NCBI GenBank assembly: GCA_913055645.1 | Contig: CAJXLC010000005.1 | Coordinates: forward strand, 16,068-80,067 | Reading direction: 5' to 3' | DNA from: an uncultured Pseudomonadota bacterium | Lineage (GTDB): Bacteria > Pseudomonadota > Zetaproteobacteria > Mariprofundales > Mariprofundaceae | DNA length: 64,000 nt | Shown: positions 8,448 to 17,390 of the stretch, piece by piece | Position numbering within the stretch: the first letter of the stretch is position 1 | Layout: each line of letters opens with the position of its first letter | Made by a program: the position numbers and the translations under genes | Notes under the pieces: model-generated | Databases searched by the model: none | What the model was told of the DNA's origin: nothing | What the model saw: only the letters and a program-made list of their open reading frames with translations

Positions 8448-9367
8448 TGTTTTGAATCCTTCTTTGTTGCAAATAGCTGTTGCGAGGATGGCAAGATACG
8501 CAATGGATGCAAGACCATACGACGCATACCAGGCTTTAATTCACCCGTACCTAAAAGAAACTCACCGCATACAACCGCAACACTACCCTCTTCTTCTTTC
8601 TCAAGCTGAATCCGCTGACCATTTAAAAAACGCCAAGCCTCATCGTTATTCAATTCACATGTTGGAAAATCACGTAACCATTGGCGCAATGGTAAGACTG
8701 CCTGCTCTTTATCTTGCCTTAAACGCTCTTCACTAACCAACATAGATTCAGGCCAACCACCTGTTGATGTGCGTCGCAATGCTGTCACACAACCACCCAT
8801 ATTTAACTTCTCACCAATATCACGTGCCAAAGAGCGAATATATGTGCCTTTCGAGCATGACACATCCAAACTTACATAGGGAAATTCAAAGCTCAGAAGT
8901 TCTAAGGCATAAATACAAACATCACGCGCTTTAAGCTCAACAGCCTCACCTTTACGTGCCATAGCATGTGCTCGTTTACCATCAACACGAATTGCTGAAT
9001 AAATCGGTGGGATTTGTTTTATATCACCTTTGAATTGAGCCAAAACTTCCAATAACTGTTGTTGGCTAATTTGATTATCAAAACGCGCAATCACTTCACC
9101 TTCACAATCCAATGTGTCTGTTTGATAACTTAAATCGAAGGTAACGATATAACGTTTTTCAGCATTGAGTCCCAACTCAGAGAAACGCGTCGCATCACCC
9201 AATAAAATGGGCAGCATGCCTGTTGCTAAGGGGTCTAAGGTACCTGCATGTCCTGCTTTGATACGTTTCTTTCCTGTTACGGAGAAAATACGAATCACTT
9301 CATTTACCGCACGACGCGATGTCCAACCAAGCGGTTTGTCCAAAAACACCACACCTGAAACTATCAT
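8444..9367 (-). CDS. truB: tRNA pseudouridine(55) synthase
   Basis: 307 aa. DKPLGWTSRRAVN at the start, the catalytic-Asp motif KAGHAGTLDPLATGMLP, KRYIVTFDLSYQTDT and the GTYIRSLARDIG block are TruB hallmarks; a PUA-like C-terminus follows. It makes the T-loop pseudouridine. It overlaps nrnA upstream and ppi downstream by four bases each, within the nus/infB operon. The rpsO-pnp genes that often follow truB are not here. Confidence 0.96.
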   Translation of the reverse strand: MIVSGVVFLDKPLGWTSRRAVNEVIRIFSVTGKKRIKAGHAGTLDPLATGMLPILLGDATRFSELGLNAEKRYIVTFDLSYQTDTLDCEGEVIARFDNQISQQQLLEVLAQFKGDIKQIPPIYSAIRVDGKRAHAMARKGEAVELKARDVCIYALELLSFEFPYVSLDVSCSKGTYIRSLARDIGEKLNMGGCVTALRRTSTGGWPESMLVSEERLRQDKEQAVLPLRQWLRDFPTCELNNDEAWRFLNGQRIQLEKEEEGSVAVVCGEFLLGTGELKPGMRRMVLHPLRILPSSQQLFATKKDSKQ

Positions 9368-10344
9368 GAATTCAGCATATCCACCAAGGCATGTTTAATT
9401 TTTTCCTGCACCTCATCCAATGTCCCAAATAAAGTACAACCCGCAGCATATTGATGACCACCACCACCCAACATTCCAGCCACAACACCCACATCACATG
9501 GGGCTTTGGCACGAAAACTAACTTTCCATTCCTGCAATTTTTCCTCACGTATAAATACAGCAATATCCACGCCTTCAATACTGCGGGCATAATCAATAAA
9601 ACCTTCACTATCTTCACCACAAAGGTTCGTTCTTTCATACAAGTTATGAGCAAGAGAAATCCATGCCACACGACCATTATGGCTAATATTCAGGCTATCC
9701 AAAGCATGTTTCAACAATTCAAAACGCGCTGGTTTATGACTTTGATAAATAGATTGAGCTGCCAGTCCTACATCCGCACCCCCATCAATCAAATCAGCCA
9801 CCATACGATGTACATCAGCATCCACACAGGTAAGGCGAAAGCTAGCTGTATCGGTTAGAACTGCGGCATAAATAGCCGATGCAGAACCCATATTAAGCGG
9901 CACATTAAGATGTTGTAGTAAGTCATAAATCATGGCGCCTGTCGCGCAATAACGTGCATCAACTACGTTGATAGAACCATATAACGTATTACTGGCATGG
10001 TGATCAATATTAATCAGGATTTTGTCTTCAAAATAAGATGCTTCCATGCCCAAACGACCCATTGAGCCTGCATCCACGGCAATCACAAGGTCAGAAGCAG
10101 CTATCTCACTTGGCACATCGCCATGCGTAATATCATCTACAGCAGGTAAATAACGACAAATATATGGCGCAATATCTTGATTATGCATTACAACACATTT
10201 TCCCATGCTTTTCAGGGCATGATAGAGAGCCAATTGCGAACCAATGGTATCTGCATCAGGATTCACATGTGCAACAATATGAATCTGTTTTGCCTGTTGC
10301 ACAGCATCCATTACTGGCTGCCATGACACATCGGCATAAAGCAT
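9364..10344 (-). CDS. nrnA: DHH-family oligoribonuclease / pAp phosphatase
   Basis: About 326 aa. A DHH phosphoesterase domain with HVNPDADTIGS near residue 25, AVDAGS and the DHHAS motif near 117, then a DHHA1 domain ending in GGGGHQYAAGCTL. This is the NrnA type, which degrades short RNA oligomers and 3'-phosphoadenosine 5'-phosphate. I chose the ATG at 10344; a TTG at 10350 overlapping the rbfA stop is the alternative. Its place between rbfA and truB is common in bacteria. Confidence 0.9.
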   Translation of the reverse strand: MLYADVSWQPVMDAVQQAKQIHIVAHVNPDADTIGSQLALYHALKSMGKCVVMHNQDIAPYICRYLPAVDDITHGDVPSEIAASDLVIAVDAGSMGRLGMEASYFEDKILINIDHHASNTLYGSINVVDARYCATGAMIYDLLQHLNVPLNMGSASAIYAAVLTDTASFRLTCVDADVHRMVADLIDGGADVGLAAQSIYQSHKPARFELLKHALDSLNISHNGRVAWISLAHNLYERTNLCGEDSEGFIDYARSIEGVDIAVFIREEKLQEWKVSFRAKAPCDVGVVAGMLGGGGHQYAAGCTLFGTLDEVQEKIKHALVDMLNS

Positions 10345-10346
10345 AC

Positions 10347-10694
10347 TCAAGCGCGATCCAATGTGTTAAGAAGTTCTACCATATCATTGCCAGCATCAAG
10401 TGCTGTATCCCAAGAAAAGCTCAACTTAGGCAGACGTTTCTTGCCAAGTGAACGGCGCAAACCATGCTCAAAATGCGGCGCCATGCGGCGCAATCCATCC
10501 ACAAGCATATCGGCTTCATCACGGTTCATACCATGCACTTTAATTACTGCACTCTGATTATCCCGTGATACATCCACCGATGTAATAACCATGCCCAAAA
10601 AGCATGGGTCATTAGCATCGCGTTGAATCATTGTCGTCAAAAGACGTTGAATATCGACTTGTATACGTCGTTTTGCCGGTGATTTAGATGTCAT
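10347..10694 (-). CDS. rbfA: 30S ribosome-binding factor RbfA
   Basis: 115 aa, normal length. A KH-like small protein with RRIQVDIQRLLTTMI, DPCFLGMVITSVDVS and a closing region RLPKLSFSWDTALDAG that matches the RbfA pattern. It is a maturation factor for 16S rRNA in the 30S subunit. It is nine bases downstream of infB and overlaps the nrnA start region. Confidence 0.92.
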   Translation of the reverse strand: MTSKSPAKRRIQVDIQRLLTTMIQRDANDPCFLGMVITSVDVSRDNQSAVIKVHGMNRDEADMLVDGLRRMAPHFEHGLRRSLGKKRLPKLSFSWDTALDAGNDMVELLNTLDRA

Positions 10695-10703
10695 AATTAT
10701 AAA

Positions 10704-13685
10704 TTACAGTTTTGCCGCAACTTCCTCAATGATATAAAACTCAAACACATCGCCTTCTTTCACATCATTGAATTTATCCACGCCAATACCACATTCATAA
10801 CCAGCCTTCACTTCTTTCACATCATCTTTAAAGCGGCGTAGAGAAGCCAAGTCACCATCATAAATCATCACATTATCACGTAATACACGCACTTTCGAAC
10901 CACGTGTAACAAAGCCTTCGGTAACATATGTACCAGCAACAGCGCCAATTTTCGGCACCATAATAACCTGACGTACTTCTGCTTCACCGGTGACTTTCTC
11001 AACTTGATCTGGTGACAATTCGCCAGCCATTGCAGCACGAATATCATCAATCGCATCATAGATGACTTTATAGAAGCGAATATCCACACCATGATCAGCA
11101 GCCAATTTCTTAGCCTTGCTTTCAGGGCGAACATTAAAACCAATCACAATCGCATTCGATGCCGAAGCCAACATAATGTCTGATTCAGTAATCGCACCAA
11201 TACCTTTATGTACCAGTTTCACTTTCACTTCATCGGTACCTTGTTTCACCAAAGAATCAGCCATGGCTTCAACAGAGCCCGTTACATCACCCTTAATAAT
11301 TACAGGAACTTCTGCCATATCACTCTTCACAGCTGCAAACATATCATCAAAACTTGCACGTTTACTTGATGCTTCTTTTAGCTGACGCGCTTTTTCTTTA
11401 CGATAAGAAATAATGTCACGTGCCTGTCTATCATTGGCAACAGCAACAATATCTTCCCCTGCTTCAGGTACAGATTCCAAGCCCAACAACTCAAAAGGAA
11501 CCGATGGACCTGCTGTACGGTGTTGTATCGCATTTTCATCGACAATCGCACGAATACGACCTGTAACCGTACCAACAACAACAATATCACCCTTGTTAAA
11601 GGTACCATTTTGAACAAGAACCGTGGCCACTGGCCCACGACCTTTATCCAAGCGTGATTCAACCACAACACCACGACCCACACCTTCAGGATTCGCTTTC
11701 AACTCCAAGACTTCTGTTTGCAATGCAAGCATTTCAAGCAAGTCTTCCAAGCCTTGTCCTGTATGTGCAGAAACTTCTACAAAAATCGTATCCCCACCCC
11801 AATCTTCGGGGATAATTTCGTGTTCAGATAATTGACGTTTCACATTTTCAGGATTCGCGCCCTCTTTATCCATTTTATTGATTGCAACAATAATCGGTAC
11901 ACCTGCAGACTTGGCATGGCTCAAAGCTTCAACTGTTTGAGGCATCACACCATCATCAGCAGCTACCACCAATACCGCCACATCTGTTAAGTTTGCACCA
12001 CGTGCACGCAGGCTGGTAAATGCTTCATGACCAGGTGTATCAACAAAGACCACACGTTCACCACCATCAAGTTTCACCATATAAGCACCGATATGCTGGG
12101 TAATGCCACCTGCCTCACCATCAGCAATATGGGCTTTGCGTAAGGCATCAAGAATCGATGTTTTACCATGATCCACATGCCCCATCACCACCACAACAGG
12201 AGGACGAGGCAACAGACCTTCATCATCTTCATCAATGACTTCAAGCAATACATCTTCCACGGCAGCTTCATTGATAAGCTTGGCCTTATGACCAAATTCT
12301 TCCACGAGCAAAACGGCAGTATCAGCATCAATATTATCATTGATAGCCACTATAGAGCCCATTTCCATTAATTTTTTCAAAACCTCAGTGGTTTTGGTTG
12401 CCATACGGCTTGCCAACTCAGATACAACAATAGGGTTGGTCACTTCCACTTCACGAATCACAAATGCTTCATCATCTTTGGTGACAATATTGACAGCACG
12501 ACGACGACCGCCCTTTGCCAATCTTGCCATACGCTCTTCCTGCTGAGGCGTAAGTACTTCGTTACGCTTGGATGAATAAGAACGACGTGCAGCCTTTTCC
12601 GCAGGAGATAAACGACGCTGTTGTTGGCGCTGCGGACCACCTGGACCACGGCGTTTTACACCTGCTGGTGCCGTTGGTGCATTTGGATCTGTTGTTACTG
12701 CAACTGATGGTCGGCGTGTCGTGGTAGCACCTGTATTTGCGCCCGCTGGACGACGATTCGGTCGAGCAGCACCACGATTGGCGTTATTCTCACGACGACG
12801 ATCATTACGCTCTTTAGTAATTTTCGCTTCAATTTGTTTTAATGATGATTTTGGCGCTTTTGATGCAGCAATTTGAGCTGGGGTTAAACCAGTACGAATC
12901 GTTGTTCGAGGCCCTGATGCAGGACGTTTCTGTTGACCCGCACCACCTGCCGCTGGGCGATTTGGATTTGGACGCTCGCCTGGGCGTGTTGAACGGTTCG
13001 GGTTTGGACGCTCACCTGGGCGTGTTGAACGGTTCGGGTTTGGACGTGATGCGCGTGCTTCTGCACGTTTTGCACGAGCTTCTTGCTCACGAACCTTGGC
13101 TTGCTCTTTATTTTTCTCAACAGCTTGGGCTGCCATTTGCGCTGGAGAAAGCTTCTTAACAGCAGGTTTCTTAGCAATTTTAGGCTCAGTTTTAGCTGCA
13201 GATTTTTGCTTTGTTGCAACTGTTTTTTCTTTGCCGGCAGGCTTCTTTACTGCAGGTGTTTTTTTCACCTCAACAGCTTGTTTAGCCTCTGTCTTCACTT
13301 CCACCTTTTCAGGCGCGGCTACTGACTTTTTCTTTAATGAAATTTTACCATCTGAAGCTACTGTTGATTTAGCAACACTATCAGCTGGTTTGGGTGCTGC
13401 ACGACGACGGCGAACTGCAACTTGCACCGTGCGACCTCGACCTTCAACGCTGGAACCACGCTCTTGCTGCCCCGTCACAACAGGGCGACTCAAGGTCAAT
13501 GTTTTTCCTCCAGAGCCACTTTTCGCAGGTTTTTTCAAGTTCGCCTTGATTTTACCTGTGTCTTCATCATTCAACATCGTGGTTGGACCTGTAACAGCAA
13601 CACCACAGCTACTAGCTGCGCGTTTTACATCTGCCACTTCAACATTCAGTTCTTTTGCCAATTCGAGCACGCGTTTATTCGCCAT
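10704..13685 (-). CDS. infB: Translation initiation factor IF-2
   Basis: 993 aa. The N-terminus (ANKRVLELAKELNVEVADVKRA) is the IF2_N domain. A long Lys/Ala and Arg/Pro/Asn-rich linker at about residues 100-400 contains a tandem repeat. A second IF2_N and the GTPase follow: VMGHVDHGKTSILDALR, GGITQHIGAY, VDTPGHEAF, INKMDKEGANPE. Domains II-IV close with RVLRDNVMIYDGDLASLRRFKDDV. It loads fMet-tRNA on the 30S subunit. Core of the nusA operon; starts inside the 3' end of ylxR. Confidence 0.97.
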   Translation of the reverse strand: MANKRVLELAKELNVEVADVKRAASSCGVAVTGPTTMLNDEDTGKIKANLKKPAKSGSGGKTLTLSRPVVTGQQERGSSVEGRGRTVQVAVRRRRAAPKPADSVAKSTVASDGKISLKKKSVAAPEKVEVKTEAKQAVEVKKTPAVKKPAGKEKTVATKQKSAAKTEPKIAKKPAVKKLSPAQMAAQAVEKNKEQAKVREQEARAKRAEARASRPNPNRSTRPGERPNPNRSTRPGERPNPNRPAAGGAGQQKRPASGPRTTIRTGLTPAQIAASKAPKSSLKQIEAKITKERNDRRRENNANRGAARPNRRPAGANTGATTTRRPSVAVTTDPNAPTAPAGVKRRGPGGPQRQQQRRLSPAEKAARRSYSSKRNEVLTPQQEERMARLAKGGRRRAVNIVTKDDEAFVIREVEVTNPIVVSELASRMATKTTEVLKKLMEMGSIVAINDNIDADTAVLLVEEFGHKAKLINEAAVEDVLLEVIDEDDEGLLPRPPVVVVMGHVDHGKTSILDALRKAHIADGEAGGITQHIGAYMVKLDGGERVVFVDTPGHEAFTSLRARGANLTDVAVLVVAADDGVMPQTVEALSHAKSAGVPIIVAINKMDKEGANPENVKRQLSEHEIIPEDWGGDTIFVEVSAHTGQGLEDLLEMLALQTEVLELKANPEGVGRGVVVESRLDKGRGPVATVLVQNGTFNKGDIVVVGTVTGRIRAIVDENAIQHRTAGPSVPFELLGLESVPEAGEDIVAVANDRQARDIISYRKEKARQLKEASSKRASFDDMFAAVKSDMAEVPVIIKGDVTGSVEAMADSLVKQGTDEVKVKLVHKGIGAITESDIMLASASNAIVIGFNVRPESKAKKLAADHGVDIRFYKVIYDAIDDIRAAMAGELSPDQVEKVTGEAEVRQVIMVPKIGAVAGTYVTEGFVTRGSKVRVLRDNVMIYDGDLASLRRFKDDVKEVKAGYECGIGVDKFNDVKEGDVFEFYIIEEVAAKL
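12971..13042 (-). repeat. In-frame 36-bp tandem repeat in the infB linker
   Basis: Two direct 36-bp units differing at one base, plus a partial third, encode the repeated peptide RPNPNRSTRPGE. The linker is disordered, so unit number may vary without loss of function. Confidence 0.85.
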
Positions 13686-14301
13686 TGCTTACCTTGCTTC
13701 CTTTTATTCGCCCATACCAGGCGCAATACCGTTGCAACTTTGCTGTTTTTTTAGAAACAGTCAATGCTACCACAGACATTTTACCTCGCTGAAAGACATT
13801 TACCAGACAAGCCTCTGGTAAACCATTCAACGACGTTGTTTTCAATCCTGCCTCACCACGCTTTTTAACAGCATCCATGACTTGCCGTACCAAAGCCTGA
13901 CCCGCTTCTTCTGCCAATAGCAGTAGAAGCTCCGCATTCTTCCACATTTGATGCATCACTGCATCCCTTCCAATCGCAGCACCTAATTTCAGGTGCGTTA
14001 ACTGCAAGGCAATATGTTGCGAGAGAATATCCAATAAACGCTCTTGCAACCCATCCCACTGTGGAAGAACTATCTTATGTTTGTTTCGCAACACGCCCAA
14101 CCGCTTATCATTCAACGACGATAGACATGACTCATCCATACATAAGTAAAACCCTCTTCCAGGGGCTTTTGCCAACAAATCTGGCCAAATTTGACCGGAC
14201 TCATCAACAACCAACCGCAACATAGATGATTTCTCATCCTTCTTGCGACAGGCAAAACATGACCGTACAGATGTGCGGTTATGCTCTAAATCATTATTCA
14301 A
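13675..14301 (-). CDS. YlxR-like RNA-binding protein fused to an L7Ae-like domain
   Basis: About 208 aa. The N-terminal YlxR (DUF448) domain has RTSVRSCFACRKK and APGRGFYLCMDESCLSSL; the C-terminal part (LKLGAAIGRDAVMHQM...AELLLLLAEEAG) resembles the L7Ae/YlxQ fold. Separate ylxR and ylxQ genes sit between nusA and infB in Firmicutes, and fusions are known in some proteobacteria. The start is uncertain: there is no ATG, and TTG 14301, GTG 14310 or TTG 14328 overlap the nusA end. It overlaps infB by 11 bases. Confidence 0.82.
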   Translation of the reverse strand: MNNDLEHNRTSVRSCFACRKKDEKSSMLRLVVDESGQIWPDLLAKAPGRGFYLCMDESCLSSLNDKRLGVLRNKHKIVLPQWDGLQERLLDILSQHIALQLTHLKLGAAIGRDAVMHQMWKNAELLLLLAEEAGQALVRQVMDAVKKRGEAGLKTTSLNGLPEACLVNVFQRGKMSVVALTVSKKTAKLQRYCAWYGRIKGSKVSNGE

Positions 14302-15766
14302 ACCAACCACTAGCCTCACGTGCTGCAATAATCAAAGCATCGGCTGCTTCACGTTCCAAGCCTTCAATCCCTTCAAGATCATCCCCAGCAGCATCTGCCA
14401 AAGCTTCCACTGAAAGCAAATTACGCTCTGCCAATTGCGCAGCAATTTCACGTGTCATATTTGGCAAATCTAACAAAGATACACTATTTTCATCATCATC
14501 TTCCGTAGGCTTTTGCAATGCTTGGTCAAGCAAAGCATTACGTGCACGTTTTTGAATCTCTAATGCCAAATCATCATCCAAACCTTCAACCGCAGCAATG
14601 TCAGTAACCTCACAATAGGCTAAATCAGCCAATGACATAAAGCCTTCTGTTACCAGCAAATCAGCAAAATCAGCATCAACATCCAAGCCAGCAACAAAAG
14701 CTTCTTTTGCTGCTCCGATTTCTTCCGCACGTTTTTCTTGCTCTTCACCCGTAGTCATCAACTCAATATTCCAACCCGTTAGTTCTGATGCAAGGCGAAC
14801 ATTCTGTCCACGACGTCCAATTGCAATAGCCAAGTTCTCTTCGTCTACAGCCACTTCAATGGTATTGCTTTCTTCATCCACAAGCACACGATCAATCTCT
14901 GCTGGTGCAAGCGCATTCACCACAAATGCTGCTGGATCTTCTGTCCACTCAATAATATCAACGCGTTCACCATGCAACTCATTGACCACAGCCTGCACAC
15001 GCGCACCACGCATACCCACACAAGCGCCCACAGGGTCAATCCCTGCATCCATCGAAATGACCGCAATCTTACTACGTGAACCAGGGTCACGTGAAATCGC
15101 TTGAATGGTAATCAAGTTATCCTGAATTTCAGGTACTTCTTGCTCAAACAAGCGCAATACCATACCAGCATCAGCACGCGATAAGAAAACCAATGCGCCC
15201 TTGGGCTGATTACGCACTTCACGCAAATATGCACGTACGCGATCACCCTGACGATAAGCTTCACGTGGTAATAAATCTTCACGATACATTACCCCTTCAC
15301 CACGACCCAAATCCACATATACATTACCACGTTCAACACGTTTCACGATACCTGTAATCAACTCGCCCACACGTGGTTCATATTCAGCCACCACGCGTTC
15401 ACGCTCGGCTTCACGAATCTTTTGGTTAATCACTTGCTTCGCTGTTTGTGCTGCAATACGGCCTAATTCAATTGGCGCCAAGGGTTCACGGAACTCTGTT
15501 CCCAGTTCAGCATCTGCTTGCAATGCCTTGCCAGCCTCTAGTGTTAACTCATTTTCTTCATCTTCAACTTCTTCAACCACAGTACGCACATGGGACAAAG
15601 CAATTTCACCCGTATCACGATCCATCTTGGCATCAACAACCTTATTACCATATGTCCGACGTGCCGCTGTTTTAATAGCTTGTTCCATTGCTTCAATTAC
15701 TAATTCGCAATCAACAGCCTTTTCACGCGCCACTGCCTCGGCAACCTGCATCATATCAACACTCAT
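14294..15766 (-). CDS. nusA: Transcription termination/antitermination factor NusA
   Basis: 490 aa. N-terminal RNAP-binding domain, S1 domain (GELITGIVKRVERGNVYVDL), KH1 (SRDPGSRSKIAVIS...DPVGACVGMRG) and KH2 (AIGRRGQNVRLASELTGW). Two acidic C-terminal repeats, as in gammaproteobacterial NusA, end with ALIIAAREASGWFE. It controls pausing, termination and antitermination. The operon begins with rimP 24 bases upstream. Confidence 0.97.
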   Translation of the reverse strand: MSVDMMQVAEAVAREKAVDCELVIEAMEQAIKTAARRTYGNKVVDAKMDRDTGEIALSHVRTVVEEVEDEENELTLEAGKALQADAELGTEFREPLAPIELGRIAAQTAKQVINQKIREAERERVVAEYEPRVGELITGIVKRVERGNVYVDLGRGEGVMYREDLLPREAYRQGDRVRAYLREVRNQPKGALVFLSRADAGMVLRLFEQEVPEIQDNLITIQAISRDPGSRSKIAVISMDAGIDPVGACVGMRGARVQAVVNELHGERVDIIEWTEDPAAFVVNALAPAEIDRVLVDEESNTIEVAVDEENLAIAIGRRGQNVRLASELTGWNIELMTTGEEQEKRAEEIGAAKEAFVAGLDVDADFADLLVTEGFMSLADLAYCEVTDIAAVEGLDDDLALEIQKRARNALLDQALQKPTEDDDENSVSLLDLPNMTREIAAQLAERNLLSVEALADAAGDDLEGIEGLEREAADALIIAAREASGWFE

Positions 15767-15790
15767 TGTCGTTAACCTCGCTACGACTCA

Positions 15791-16285
15791 CTATTTATTC
15801 TTACCCGCGCGGGATATGGCTGCCCAATTCACCGCACGTGTTACTCTTACAACTTCTGCCAAATTGAATTCACGAACCTTGCCTTTCTCGTTGCGCAAGC
15901 TGAATTCTTCCCCATCTAACCCCAAATTCTCACCTTCAATGGCTGGACCATGCTCCAGCACCACTTGAATCCAATCACCCAAATAGCGATCAAAATCCGC
16001 CTGTGTTTGCAATGGCCATTCAAAACCAGGTGTCGTAACTTCTAAGTTATATTTACCTGGAATATAATCTTCCACATCCATCTGCAAAGCCAAGCCACGA
16101 CTAATGCGCGCCAACTGATCAGCAATCACACCGCCTTTACAATCCACAATTACCTTAACCAAACGAACTTGCTTACCACCGCCCAGCACAACCTTGAGTG
16201 TTTCCACACCCAATTCATCAGCAATCGGCTTCACAAGTTGCTGTATTTTATCTTCTAAAAGCAATAGTTCAGTCCTAAATCCCAT
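15791..16285 (-). CDS. rimP: Ribosome maturation factor RimP
   Basis: 164 aa as read from ATG 16285. VKVIVDCKGGVIADQLARISRG and DYIPGKYNLEVTTPGFEWPL are the RimP N-domain motifs (normally TPG-DRPL, here TPGFEWPL); an Sm-like C-domain follows. The ATG has no ribosome site and comes nine bases after the T-run of a terminator. A TTG at 16264 has AGGA eight bases before it and gives the length usual for the family, so the true start may be there. First gene of the nusA-infB operon. Confidence 0.88.
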   Translation of the reverse strand: MGFRTELLLLEDKIQQLVKPIADELGVETLKVVLGGGKQVRLVKVIVDCKGGVIADQLARISRGLALQMDVEDYIPGKYNLEVTTPGFEWPLQTQADFDRYLGDWIQVVLEHGPAIEGENLGLDGEEFSLRNEKGKVREFNLAEVVRVTRAVNWAAISRAGKNK

Positions 16286-16293
16286 ATAAAAAC

Positions 16294-16320
16294 AAAAAAA
16301 GCGAGCCGCAGCTCACTTTT
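16294..16320 (-). terminator. Terminator or attenuator directly upstream of rimP
   Basis: On the minus strand the stem GTGAGC / GCTCGC (one G-U pair), loop TGCG, is followed by seven T; the rimP ATG begins eight bases later. It may end transcription from the lipoprotein gene upstream, or act as a leader attenuator for the nusA operon, where NusA autoregulation is known in E. coli. Confidence 0.8.
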
Positions 16321-16443
16321 AACGTGCCGAATCATAGAAGCCACTGTTAAAATAGCAAGAAAAAAGGACTTCGATTAAGAGGCTGACGACGAGGAGTCAG
16401 TCAGATAGGAGAAGTTCAATCAGTCCCTTCTTCTCTATTAGCA

Positions 16444-17292
16444 TTAAGGAGCTGTTGGATAACGGGACTGAAATTCCGATTCAGCCCTTTCATTCCATCG
16501 AACAACGCCATGAATGGCATCTTCATATGAATTGGTAAAATCAAAACTAAGTGTAATGAGTCCTCCGAGACCAATAGCAGTCGATGCTAATGAACCATGA
16601 TGCCCGTGACTCGCATTATAAACTGGTACAGCTACTGCTATAAGTCCCGCGATTGCTATACCCAATCGAGTCAACCCACTTTGAGTTTCACCCAAATACA
16701 TTTGCCCCATGCCTGGAATAATTGACCTAAAACCAGCTTCTTCTTTTGTTTTATACGGAACTTCTTTTGCATCTTTAGCCAATATCGCTAAATTGGAATT
16801 TGGTTTCTCTCGAATTAACTCATTAAACGCTTTTTCAGAAGAACGCGGAAGACCTTGCGCTCCAACATTACGGTAAGCCCAACCAAGTTTATAAAGCGTT
16901 ATAGGTTTTAATTTTGTGTCGGGATATTCTTGAAGAAGTGTTTCCCAAAGTTGAACTGCACTATCAGGTGCCCGAAAACGCAAGTCTTCCATATCCAATG
17001 AACCTGCTAAAGATTGGAACCCAGGAAAGTCAGTAATGGCAGAGGCAGCTTCCGCAAAGTATTTTGCACTACTTTCAGGGGGTGGTGTAAACCTATATTG
17101 ATAAAAACCTTCGGCCTGCATAAAAATATTAGCTTCGGCTGAAGGTGGATTCATTTCATGAATGATTTTTTTGGTATGCTGAAAATGATTTTGAGCTTTA
17201 GAAAAAGCATCATCATGATGACGAATCAATACAGATTCAGTGGAGCATGAGGTACATCCTAAAATAATGATAAATAAAACAACATGTTTCAT
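16444..17292 (-). CDS. Predicted lipoprotein with helical-repeat-like region and C-terminal membrane segment
   Basis: 282 aa. The ATG at 17292 has AAGGAG eight bases upstream; a longer frame to 17322 lacks this. The signal peptide KHVVLFIIILGCTSC contains a lipobox-like ILGC. The middle (residues about 20-180) looks like TPR-type helices (TLYKLGWAYRNVGAQG). The C-terminal part RSIIPGMGQMYLGETQSG, then one or two hydrophobic helices and a GGLITLSFDFTNSYEDA segment, recalls DUF5683-like envelope proteins. Exact function not recognised. Between ettA and the nusA operon, same strand. Confidence 0.7.
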   Translation of the reverse strand: MKHVVLFIIILGCTSCSTESVLIRHHDDAFSKAQNHFQHTKKIIHEMNPPSAEANIFMQAEGFYQYRFTPPPESSAKYFAEAASAITDFPGFQSLAGSLDMEDLRFRAPDSAVQLWETLLQEYPDTKLKPITLYKLGWAYRNVGAQGLPRSSEKAFNELIREKPNSNLAILAKDAKEVPYKTKEEAGFRSIIPGMGQMYLGETQSGLTRLGIAIAGLIAVAVPVYNASHGHHGSLASTAIGLGGLITLSFDFTNSYEDAIHGVVRWNERAESEFQSRYPTAP

Positions 17293-17390
17293 GGCATGAG
17301 CTCCTTGAGTAAACAATATCAACTAGATTCTGAAAGTGCTAGACACACATAGCACAACCCTTTGATTTCTCAAAGAGGGCTTATTATCAA

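Noticed and set aside
13096..13821. 241-codon plus-strand frame opposite infB
   Set aside because: It mirrors the Ala/Lys-rich infB linker in antisense; low-complexity shadow.
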